A DNA stretch of 5,807 nucleotides from the NCBI GenBank assembly GCA_021812905.1, contig JAKAMM010000122.1, positions 1-5,807 on the forward strand. Direction: 5' to 3'. Shown here in pieces: positions 1 to 5,116 of this stretch. A program made the translations under genes and the position numbers. Within the stretch, counting starts at the first letter, position 1, and every line of letters begins with the position of its first letter. Below the pieces are notes generated by a model that made no database searches, was not told the origin of the DNA, and saw nothing but the letters and a program-made list of their open reading frames with translations. Source of the stretch: Chloroflexota bacterium (GTDB lineage Bacteria; Chloroflexota; Anaerolineae; Anaerolineales; Villigracilaceae).

Positions 1-1
1 C

Positions 2-214
2 TACAAGGGCGAACCGCTTGATATGGAATTGCCCACTACGGTGGATCTGAAAGTCGTTGAAGCTGAGATGGCTATTCGCGGCGATACGGCCACCGGCGTG
101 ACCAAGAAGATCATCACCGAATCGGGCCTCGAAGTGCAATGTCCGCAGTTTGTGAACGTAGGCGATAATATTCGTGTGGACACGCGCACGGGCGCTTACG
201 TTACGCGCGTCTAG
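2..214 (+). CDS. efp: Elongation factor P, C-terminal part (partial at left edge)
   Basis: EF-P binds the ribosome between the P and E sites and relieves stalling at polyproline stretches. The reading frame opens at base 2 and runs to TAG at 212-214, giving the last 70 residues. They carry the highly conserved family stretches ELPTTVDLKVVEAEM, RGDTATGVTKK, GLEVQCPQFVNVGD and the ending VDTRTGAYVTRV, which belong to the end of domain II and the OB-fold domain III. A full EF-P is about 185 residues, so roughly 115 residues, including the N-terminal domain whose loop-tip residue is often modified, lie upstream of the window. The ATG at 23 is internal and not a start. The small Cys-rich gene follows in the same direction about 80 bases later. 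Identification is near certain; the modification type cannot be judged from this part. Confidence 0.97.
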   Translation, partial: YKGEPLDMELPTTVDLKVVEAEMAIRGDTATGVTKKIITESGLEVQCPQFVNVGDNIRVDTRTGAYVTRV

Positions 215-295
215 CGTTTGCACTGTCTTTTAACCCGGGACGAAATGCCGACGCGTATAAACCCGGCTTTCCGTCTTCCTTTATCCACCCATTCT

Positions 296-625
296 ATGAG
301 AACCCCTGCCGGCAAGGAATGTAAATATTTTTACGGCAATTATTTCCGCGGTCGCAATGTGGAAGAATGCCGCTTGCTCAAGGCCTCTGGTCAGGAATGG
401 ACGGCGAGTCTTTGCCAGACCTGCCCGGCGCCTGCAATCTCGCAAGCCAATGCCTGTGAGTTCCTGCAATTGCACGCCACAGTCACGCGCCCATTGGATG
501 CTTTGTTCCAGCGTCGCGTACAGGTCAGCGCTTATTGCGAGAAGAGCAACCGATCCGTCGCCGAACCGCAGATCGGATGCGGGGAATGTCATCCGCTGCC
601 GCCAATATTTGAAGTAAAAAAATAA
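296..625 (+). CDS. Small eight-cysteine protein of unknown function
   Basis: I do not recognise a named function. From the ATG at 296 the protein has 109 residues and eight cysteines at 9, 25, 40, 43, 54, 81, 95 and 98, including two CxxC pairs (LCQTC and GCGEC, the latter followed by His99). The pattern suggests a zinc-ribbon-like or other metal-binding fold. No signal peptide or membrane segment is visible, so it is probably cytoplasmic. I chose ATG 296 because MRTPAGKEC begins the part that looks conserved and matches my memory of similar Chloroflexota proteins. That start has no Shine-Dalgarno. The in-frame ATG at 245 (17 residues longer) has a weak GGGA at 237-240. An in-frame TTG at 218 is also possible. 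A TATAAA at 256-261 would fit a promoter serving only the 296 start, but it has no good -35. The gene lies between efp and the HAD-DinB gene on the same strand and may be co-transcribed with efp. Confidence 0.75.
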   Translation: MRTPAGKECKYFYGNYFRGRNVEECRLLKASGQEWTASLCQTCPAPAISQANACEFLQLHATVTRPLDALFQRRVQVSAYCEKSNRSVAEPQIGCGECHPLPPIFEVKK

Positions 626-635
626 TTGCTGGAGC

Positions 636-649
636 CGCCTGCGCAGGCG
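636..649. repeat. Short GC-rich perfect palindrome in the 40-base gap before the HAD-DinB gene
   Basis: CGCCTGCGCAGGCG reads the same on both strands and could form a 5-bp stem with a GCGC loop in RNA. No T-run follows, so it is a poor candidate for an intrinsic terminator. It ends 16 bases before the ATG at 666, where it could act as an operator or an RNA hairpin near the ribosome site. Such short GC palindromes can also occur by chance. Confidence 0.3.
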
Positions 650-665
650 ACTTCGTTAAAATAAT

Positions 666-1883
666 ATGCCTCTCACATTGCTGCTCGATCTCGACGACAC
701 ATTGCTCGCTACCAACATGAACGCCTTCGTGCCCGCCTATTTTGGAGCGTTGGCGAAGCATCTCAAAGAGCGCGTTTCATCAGAAGTTATGTTACCTGCG
801 TTGATGTCTGGCACCCAGTTGATGCTTGCCAGCGAAGATCCGGCGCGCACTTTGCAGGAAATTTTCGAAGCTGATTTTTATCCAAAGCTCGGCATCCCCA
901 AAGAACAACTCAATGATCTCATCGAACAATTTTATGATGAAGTCTTTCCGACCATCGGCCATGTGACCAAAAAACGCGCCGGCGCGGCTGAGTTGGTGGA
1001 TTGGGCATTCGCTCAAGGGTATCGCATTGCCATCGCCACTGATCCGCTTTTCCCGCGCAAGGCCACTTATCAGCGCATTCGCTGGGCGGGACTTGAGCCA
1101 GAGCGCTTCGATCTTATTTCATCGTTCGAGACTTTCCATTTCAGCAAATCTCACCCCGCTTATTTTGCGGAAGTGCTTGGGCGGCTCGGTTGGCTGGATG
1201 GCCCAGTGCTGATGGTGGGCAACGATATCGAACGCGACCTGCTTCCGGCGCAAAGGCTGGGCCTGCCGACATTTCACATTGACGGCGCGCCCGCTTCCGG
1301 GTGCGGACCCTTCGAGGCGGCTCAGGGCCAGCCCGCAGCGGCGCGGCGCGGCAATTTGGTTGATCTGCGTCTGTGGCTTGAATCTGCCGACCCCGCCTCC
1401 CTTGAACCGTCCTTCAAAACAAGGGATGCCATCCTCGCCATCATGTCCTCCACGCCGGGCGTGATGCAAAGTTTGACATCCGACTTGCAAATGGATTCAT
1501 TGTTGCGTGAGCCGACACCCGATGATTGGGCAGTGATCGAAATCTTATGCCATTTACGCGACACGGAACGCGAAGTGCATCAAATGCAGATCAAGACTTT
1601 GGTCGAAGAAAGTCAGCCTTTTATTCCACGACCCAACGCAGCAGTGTGGGCCAAGCAACGCCATTATTTGAATGAAGATGGTCCTTCAGCGTTGAAGGAA
1701 TTTACAGCATCCCGTGTTTCGAACTTAAGCCAATTAAAAGATTTAAGCGCTGATGTGTGGACTCGCAAGGCGCGTCATGCAATTTTTGGCCCGACGAATT
1801 TCCGCGAAGTGATCGGTTTCATGGCCGAGCATGACCGCATGCATATTCACCAGGCCTGGGATACGCTTGGAACGCTCTCATAG
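666..1883 (+). CDS. HAD-family hydrolase fused to a DinB-like domain
   Basis: The protein has 405 residues. Residues 1-235 form a HAD-superfamily phosphohydrolase-type domain. Motif I is LLLDLDDTLL, with D8 as the expected nucleophile and D10 as acid/base. Motif II is IAIATDP with T125. Motif III is probably K161 (HFSKSHP). Motif IV is VGNDIERD with D187 and D191. An alpha-helical cap lies between motifs I and II. After an Ala/Gly-rich linker (about 205-245), residues 250-405 resemble DinB/YfiT-type four-helix bundles: H296 in CHLRDTE and H389/H393 in AEHDRMHIHQ supply the usual three-histidine metal site. The HAD motifs suggest phosphatase or related chemistry; substrate is unknown. DinB-family proteins include thiol-dependent transferases and many of unknown role. 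The ATG at 666 places motif I at residue 8, as usual for HAD proteins, but has no good Shine-Dalgarno. A strong terminator follows the stop by 50 bases. Confidence 0.88.
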   Translation: MPLTLLLDLDDTLLATNMNAFVPAYFGALAKHLKERVSSEVMLPALMSGTQLMLASEDPARTLQEIFEADFYPKLGIPKEQLNDLIEQFYDEVFPTIGHVTKKRAGAAELVDWAFAQGYRIAIATDPLFPRKATYQRIRWAGLEPERFDLISSFETFHFSKSHPAYFAEVLGRLGWLDGPVLMVGNDIERDLLPAQRLGLPTFHIDGAPASGCGPFEAAQGQPAAARRGNLVDLRLWLESADPASLEPSFKTRDAILAIMSSTPGVMQSLTSDLQMDSLLREPTPDDWAVIEILCHLRDTEREVHQMQIKTLVEESQPFIPRPNAAVWAKQRHYLNEDGPSALKEFTASRVSNLSQLKDLSADVWTRKARHAIFGPTNFREVIGFMAEHDRMHIHQAWDTLGTLS

Positions 1884-1911
1884 AAATGGCGCATCGGTTC
1901 ACTTTAAGTTG

Positions 1912-1920
1912 TGTTATAAC
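1912..1920 (+). promoter_or_regulatory. Possible extended -10 promoter for fabF-fabH
   Basis: TGTTATAAC matches an extended -10 element (TGn followed by 5 of 6 bases of TATAAT). No good -35 is present 16-18 bases upstream, which extended -10 promoters tolerate. Transcription would start near 1927, leaving a leader of about 50 bases that contains the hairpin and T-run at 1934-1965. Motif-only evidence. Confidence 0.33.
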
Positions 1921-1933
1921 TGCCAGACTTGCG

Positions 1934-1965
1934 TAGGACAAGACATTATCTTGTCCTATTTTTTT
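1934..1965 (+). terminator. Intrinsic terminator (or leader attenuator) upstream of fabF
   Basis: TAGGACAAGA and TCTTGTCCTA form a perfect 10-bp stem around a CATTA loop, followed directly by seven T (1959-1965). This is a textbook Rho-independent terminator shape, although the stem is only moderately GC-rich. It lies 50 bases after the HAD-DinB stop and should end that transcript. The T-run touches the fabF Shine-Dalgarno at 1966-1970. If the fabF promoter is upstream, as the extended -10 at 1912 suggests, this hairpin is in the fabF leader and could attenuate it. The perfect dyad could also be a repressor operator. Confidence 0.75.
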
Positions 1966-1970
1966 AGGAG
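1966..1970 (+). promoter_or_regulatory. Ribosome binding site that fixes the fabF start
   Basis: AGGAG sits 8 bases before the ATG at 1979. The in-frame TTG at 1973 is only 2 bases from it, too close for initiation, so ATG 1979 is the start. Confidence 0.75.
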
Positions 1971-1978
1971 AATTGTTT

Positions 1979-3220
1979 ATGAGAAGACGAGTTGTACTGA
2001 CAGGCCTGGGATGCATCAGCCCGCTGGGATTAAATGTTGCTGAAACCTGGGCGGCTCTGCTGGCAGGAAAATCCGGGGCGGGCCCGATCACGAGCTTCGA
2101 TGCCAGCAAACATAAAACGCGCTTCGCGGCGGAAGTCAAAGGCTTTGACCCGGCGGCTTTGTTCGGTGCGCGTGAGGCGCGTAAGATGGATCGCTTTGCC
2201 CAGTTCGCGATAGCCGCGGCGCAGGAAGCGCTGGATCAATCCGGTTTGCAGATCAATGAGTCCAACCGTGATCGTGTCGGCGTTGTGATCGGCACGGGCA
2301 TTGGCGGTATCACAACCATGATCGAAAATTATGAGTTGCTCAAGGAACGCGGCCCGGATCGTGTCAGCCCGTTCCTGATCCCCATGATGATCTCAGATAG
2401 CGCGGCCGGGGTGCTTGCCATTCGCACCGGCGCACGCGGACCCAATCTTGCGCTGGCGACAGCCTGCGCCACCGGTTCCAACGCGGTCGGCGAGGCGGCA
2501 GAGATGATCTGGCGCGGCGCGGCGGATGCCATGCTTGTCGGCGCATCCGAGTCGGCAATCGTTCCATTGGCGATGGCGGGCATGAATGTGATGACGGCTT
2601 TGTCGACCCGCAATGACTCGCCCGAAACAGCTTCGCGTCCGTTCGATAAGAACCGCGACGGTTTCCTGATGGGCGAGGGTGCTGGCATGGTGATTTTGGA
2701 ATCGATCGAATCCGCGCAGGCGCGCGGCGCGAAAATCCTATGTGAATTCTTAGGCTATGGTGTCTCTGATGACGCGTATCACATCTCGGCGCCCGCCGAG
2801 AACGGCGCAGGCGCGGCCATTTCCATGCAGCTGGCGCTTGAACAGGCCGGTTTGAAGCCTGAGGATATTGATTACATCAATGCACACGGCACATCCACGC
2901 AATTGAATGACAAAAGCGAGACAGCCGCCATCAAGACGGTCTTTGGCGAGTATGCTTATAAAGTTCCGATCTCATCCACCAAATCCATGACCGGACATCT
3001 GCTCGGAGCCTCCGGCGCAGTGGAGACCGCCATCTGTGCCAAAATCCTGGCGGAGAACATACTGCCGCCGACGATCAATTACGAGACTCCTGACCCGGTC
3101 TGCGACCTGGATTACGTTCCCAATACGCCGCGTGCGGCCAGGCCTCGGCATGTGATGTCCAATTCGTTTGGGTTCGGCGGACACAATGCGACCATCATCT
3201 TGAGTCGCTTCGAGGGTTAG
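1979..3220 (+). CDS. fabF: 3-oxoacyl-[acyl-carrier-protein] synthase II (KAS II)
   Basis: FabF condenses malonyl-ACP with a growing acyl-ACP, releasing CO2 and extending the chain by two carbons in type II fatty acid synthesis in the cytoplasm. The 413-residue product has the length of E. coli FabF. Its catalytic residues fall at the same numbers: nucleophile C163 in ATACATGSNAVGEA, H303 in NAHGTSTQLND, K335 in STKSMTGH and H340. The gatekeeper-region motif NSFGFGGHN is at 395-403, with His where many family members have Thr; GGHN also occurs in other FabF proteins. The N-terminus RRVVLTGLGCISPLG is typical. The start is ATG 1979, set by AGGAG at 1966. fabH follows 49 bases after the stop, so the two are probably one operon for initiation and elongation. 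No acpP, fabD or fabG is adjacent in this window, unlike many fab clusters. Confidence 0.97.
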   Translation: MRRRVVLTGLGCISPLGLNVAETWAALLAGKSGAGPITSFDASKHKTRFAAEVKGFDPAALFGAREARKMDRFAQFAIAAAQEALDQSGLQINESNRDRVGVVIGTGIGGITTMIENYELLKERGPDRVSPFLIPMMISDSAAGVLAIRTGARGPNLALATACATGSNAVGEAAEMIWRGAADAMLVGASESAIVPLAMAGMNVMTALSTRNDSPETASRPFDKNRDGFLMGEGAGMVILESIESAQARGAKILCEFLGYGVSDDAYHISAPAENGAGAAISMQLALEQAGLKPEDIDYINAHGTSTQLNDKSETAAIKTVFGEYAYKVPISSTKSMTGHLLGASGAVETAICAKILAENILPPTINYETPDPVCDLDYVPNTPRAARPRHVMSNSFGFGGHNATIILSRFEG

Positions 3221-3261
3221 CTTTTAGCGCGGACTTTGTCCCCTCTTCGCGCCGAAATACT

Positions 3262-3266
3262 GGAGG
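3262..3266 (+). promoter_or_regulatory. fabH ribosome binding site, unusually close to the start
   Basis: GGAGG is a strong Shine-Dalgarno core, but only 3 bases (CTT) separate it from the ATG at 3270. The next in-frame ATG (codon 11) would remove the conserved first strand, so 3270 remains the best start. Confidence 0.6.
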
Positions 3267-3269
3267 CTT

Positions 3270-4373
3270 ATGCCTTACGCACATATTACCGGATGGGGCA
3301 TGTCAGTCCCTGAGACGATTCTGACAAACGACGATCTTGCCAGGATCATTGACACCAATGACGAGTGGATCCGCGACCATACCGGCATTCGCGAGCGCCA
3401 CATTGCGCGCGAGAATCAGTTTCCGTCCACGCTGGCGGTCGAGGCTTCGATCAAAGCTTTACGGGTTGCCAACCTCAAACCGACCGATATTGACCTCATC
3501 ATCTGCTCTACATCCTCGCCGGAATACATCTTTCCGGCAACTGCCTGCTTGATCCAGGATGAACTTGGCGCGACCAAAGCGGGCGCATTCGATCTGCTGG
3601 CGGCTTGCACCGGTTTCATTTATGCAACCAACATGGCGGCGCAATCCATCCGCAGCGGCTCGATCAAGAACGCGCTGGTTATCGGGACAGAGACTCTTTC
3701 GCGCTTTGTGGATTGGAAAGACCGCAATACCTGCATTCTTTTCGGCGATGGCGCGGGCGCGTTTGTCTTGCAGGCCAGCGATCAGCCCGGCGGAGTTTTG
3801 TCCGCCGTGATGCACTCGGATGGTTCCGGCGGAGATGCGCTGTCTTTGCCCGGCGGTGGAAGCCATATCCCCGCCAGCGAATCGTCCGTCCATGATGGCA
3901 AACATTACATCCACATGGATGGCAAGAAAGTATTCCGTTTTGCTACGCGCGCCATGGGCCAGGCCGCAAAGGAAGCGCTCGATCTGGCTGGGCTGACCAC
4001 GGACGATGTGCAGTGGATCATTCCGCATCAGGCAAATTATCGCATTATTGAAACCGCCGCGAAATATCTCAAGATGCCTTTGGATAAATTTGTAATCAAC
4101 GTGGATCGTTACGGCAACACTTCCACTGCATCCATTCCGATCGCGACGGTCGAGGCCATCGAAAAAGGGATGCTCAAGAATGGCGACAAGATCGTGTTGG
4201 TCGGCTTCGGCGCCGGGCTGACCTGGGGCGCGTTGACCGCACAATGGACCGGGCCATTACCGGCCGAACGCCAGGTTCATCCCGAAAGCTATCGCGCCTG
4301 GGCACGTGTGCGTTCCTTCCTGCGGCGTGTCATGCGCTTGATCGAAAGTCTGATCTGGGGCCGGGATGAGTAA
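3270..4373 (+). CDS. fabH: 3-oxoacyl-[acyl-carrier-protein] synthase III (KAS III) with C-terminal extension
   Basis: FabH starts fatty acid synthesis by condensing an acyl-CoA primer with malonyl-ACP. The triad is visible: C113 in LLAACTGFIYA, H253 in IIPHQAN and N283 in DRYGNTSTASIP. Other family landmarks are DTNDEWI-DHTGI-R near residues 28-41, ILFGDGAGA at 156-164, SDGSGGDALSLPGGG at 183-197 and the end strand VGFGAGLTWGA at 311-321. Typical FabH ends shortly after this strand at about 315-330 residues. Here 367 residues are present, and the extra 37 or so include a stretch at 341-363 rich in arginine and large hydrophobics (six Arg, one Glu), probably an amphipathic helix. It is probably co-transcribed with fabF. 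Primer preference (acetyl versus branched) cannot be read reliably from the sequence. FabH is more likely than other thiolase-fold starters because of the GNTS and HQAN motifs and the fabF neighbour. Confidence 0.95.
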   Translation: MPYAHITGWGMSVPETILTNDDLARIIDTNDEWIRDHTGIRERHIARENQFPSTLAVEASIKALRVANLKPTDIDLIICSTSSPEYIFPATACLIQDELGATKAGAFDLLAACTGFIYATNMAAQSIRSGSIKNALVIGTETLSRFVDWKDRNTCILFGDGAGAFVLQASDQPGGVLSAVMHSDGSGGDALSLPGGGSHIPASESSVHDGKHYIHMDGKKVFRFATRAMGQAAKEALDLAGLTTDDVQWIIPHQANYRIIETAAKYLKMPLDKFVINVDRYGNTSTASIPIATVEAIEKGMLKNGDKIVLVGFGAGLTWGALTAQWTGPLPAERQVHPESYRAWARVRSFLRRVMRLIESLIWGRDE

Positions 4374-4420
4374 CACACGGGATCAGCGTGGCAGTCCCCA
4401 TATCTGGCACCGCGGCGCAG

Positions 4421-4439
4421 GTCGGATTGCCGATCCGAC
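4421..4439 (+). terminator. Possible terminator of the fabF-fabH transcript
   Basis: GTCGGAT and ATCCGAC form a perfect 7-bp stem with a TGCCG loop, 47 bases after the fabH stop. The tract that follows (TTGTGTTTA) is T-rich but interrupted, so termination may be weak. It could equally be a short intergenic palindromic repeat. Confidence 0.45.
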
Positions 4440-4542
4440 TTGTGTTTAGCGGAGCTTCACGCCAATTTCCAACTCGGACAAGCCAAAACCTGCCAGATTG
4501 ATTGGCGAAGCCGTGTCGAAACCAAATAGGATTTAAACACAA
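4440..4542. repeat. Nested inverted repeats, possible structured RNA or decayed palindromic element
   Basis: The outer arms TTGTGTTTA (4440-4448) and TAAACACAA (4534-4542) are exact complements. Inside them, GCTTC plus GCCAAT (4454-4466, with a 2-base AC bulge) pair with ATTGGCGAAGC (4501-4511). The two stems are nested in register, so one molecule could form both, with a 34-base apical loop. No known RNA family is recognised. The outer arm overlaps the next inverted repeat by three bases. Confidence 0.35.
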
Positions 4543-4615
4543 AGGACACTAGGTCCACAAAGTTATACAAAAAAGCCTAAAGGGTTTTTTCCCTTTGTGA
4601 CCTTCGTATCCTTTG
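4540..4615. repeat. Imperfect inverted repeat with AAAAAA/TTTTTT centre
   Basis: The 23-base left arm (4540-4562, starting CAAAGGA and ending CACAAAG pattern) matches the reverse complement of the right arm (4593-4615) at about 17 of 23 positions. The arms resemble the CACAAAGGACACGAAGG-type intergenic sequence I remember from many bacterial genomes. Between them AAAAAA-G-CC and GG-TTTTTT (4569-4577, 4583-4590) form a small hairpin ending in six T, which could terminate transcription on the plus strand and, by symmetry, on the minus strand. AAAGGG (4579-4584) can alternatively pair with CCCTTT (4591-4596). It may be a remnant of a small palindromic element. Confidence 0.45.
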
Positions 4616-4635
4616 CCTGCACTGAGCCGCAGGCA
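4614..4635. repeat. Small hairpin TGCCTGC / GCAGGCA
   Basis: A perfect 7-bp GC-rich stem encloses the 8-base loop ACTGAGCC. No T-run follows. It abuts the preceding inverted repeat and overlaps the palindrome CACACGTGTG at 4634-4643. Function unknown. Confidence 0.35.
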
Positions 4636-4648
4636 CACGTGTGGTAAG

Positions 4649-4673
4649 AATCCTTGCTTTATGTGCAAGAATT
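4649..4673. repeat. Small hairpin AATCCTTGC / GCAAGAATT
   Basis: Nine-base arms with one mismatch enclose the loop TTTATGT, about 30 bases upstream of the tatA -35 region. It could be a binding site or part of the structured gap; evidence is the dyad only. Confidence 0.25.
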
Positions 4674-4702
4674 TCATTGATAAGATAATAAGATACCAAA
4701 GC

Positions 4703-4731
4703 CTGATTAACTTGAGCCGGTATAGTATAAT
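4703..4731 (+). promoter_or_regulatory. Promoter for tatA
   Basis: A perfect TATAAT (4726-4731) is preceded, with a 17-base spacer, by CTGATT (4703-4708), a weak -35. Transcription would start near 4738, giving a leader of about 32 bases before tatA, with AAAAGGAG at 4757-4764 as ribosome site. Confidence 0.55.
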
Positions 4732-4769
4732 TCGGCTGGTTGTGAGAGAGTATCTCAAAAGGAGTTAGT

Positions 4770-4961
4770 ATGCCATTCGATCTTGGTGTTCCTGAACTGC
4801 TTATCATTCTGGTGATCGTCATCCTGTTGTTTGGCCCTGGCCGCATCGGCAAATTAGCCGGTGAAATTGGCAAAGGCATTAAGAACTTCAGGGATGGTCT
4901 TGGCGGCAAAAATGAAGCAGGCTCGGACAAAGAGCCGCCGCAAGAACCCGATAAAAAATAA
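4770..4961 (+). CDS. tatA: Sec-independent protein translocase subunit TatA/E
   Basis: TatA forms the size-adjusting pore or membrane-weakening part of the twin-arginine translocase, which exports folded, often cofactor-containing proteins across the cytoplasmic membrane. The 63-residue product has the family plan: a short N-terminal periplasmic piece, one membrane helix at about residues 7-21 (VPELLIILVIVILLF), the hinge FGPGR at 21-25, an amphipathic helix at 26-44 (with G31, G34, K35, F40) and a polar Pro/Glu/Lys-rich tail. E9 takes the place of the conserved polar residue in the membrane helix. AAAAGGAG ends 5 bases before the ATG, a strong site. No tatB or tatC is adjacent, so the gene appears to be monocistronic with its own promoter. 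A TatB is less likely because the protein is short and has the TatA-type FGP hinge. Confidence 0.93.
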   Translation: MPFDLGVPELLIILVIVILLFGPGRIGKLAGEIGKGIKNFRDGLGGKNEAGSDKEPPQEPDKK

Positions 4962-4993
4962 TCAAAAAGCTTATGGCAGAGAGCTTTTTGATT
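4960..4993 (+). terminator. Terminator-like hairpin starting in the tatA stop codon
   Basis: AATCAAAAAGCT and AGCTTTTTGATT are perfect 12-base complements around a 10-base loop. The left arm shares two bases of the TAA stop. The T-tract lies in the right arm of the stem rather than after it, so the terminator would have a short AGCT stem with TTTTT as its tail. The shape is symmetric and would also work on the minus strand. Confidence 0.55.
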
Positions 4994-5003
4994 CACAATT
5001 TAC

Positions 5004-5035
5004 GAAAACTGGCGGTCAATGGACCACCAGTTTTC
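5004..5035. terminator. Second hairpin between convergent tatA and ferredoxin genes
   Basis: GAAAACTGG (5004-5012) pairs with CCAGTTTTC (5027-5035), and inside it GGTC pairs with GACC around an AATG tetraloop, with a single C-A mismatch between the two stems. The TTTTC tail on the plus strand and the same TTTTC on the minus strand make it a candidate bidirectional terminator, ending tatA from the left and the ferredoxin transcript (82 bases after its stop) from the right. Confidence 0.5.
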
Positions 5036-5116
5036 TTATCGCTTGTCGTCTCCTGCCTATTCTTGCCCAATTTTGCTCCCCTTTTTAGACAACCCCTATT
5101 TTGTCAAAGAATGAAA

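Larger units (their letters stand above)
4374..4769. other. 396-base non-coding gap between fabH and tatA
   Basis: I see no credible protein-coding frame, tRNA or rRNA here. The first half is GC-mixed and the last 100 bases are AT-rich. In order, the gap holds a small hairpin just after fabH (4421-4439), a nested pair of inverted repeats (4440-4542), an imperfect inverted repeat with A/T-rich centre (4540-4615), two further hairpins (4614-4635 and 4649-4673), a direct repeat TAAGATA (4681-4687 and 4689-4695), and the tatA promoter and ribosome site. This density of dyads is high for a simple spacer. Confidence 0.7.

Noticed and set aside
218..295. Longer start (TTG 218) for the Cys-rich protein.
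   Set aside because: The added residues look non-conserved, and the start is 4 bases after the efp stop without a Shine-Dalgarno. ATG 245 remains a possible alternative to 296.
1973..1978. TTG at 1973 as an upstream start for fabF.
   Set aside because: It is only 2 bases from AGGAG, and ATG 1979 gives exactly the 413-residue length and catalytic numbering of E. coli FabF.
3459..4244. A 261-residue minus-strand frame inside fabH.
   Set aside because: Antisense shadow of a strongly conserved gene, with no recognisable family features.
4634..4643. Palindrome CACACGTGTG as a stand-alone regulatory site.
   Set aside because: Only 10 bases, overlaps a larger hairpin, far from the tatA promoter, and matches no operator I can name.
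4374..4769. A tRNA, CRISPR array or known riboswitch in the long gap.
   Set aside because: No cloverleaf with conserved TTC loop, no regularly spaced direct repeats, and no recognised riboswitch core could be seen.
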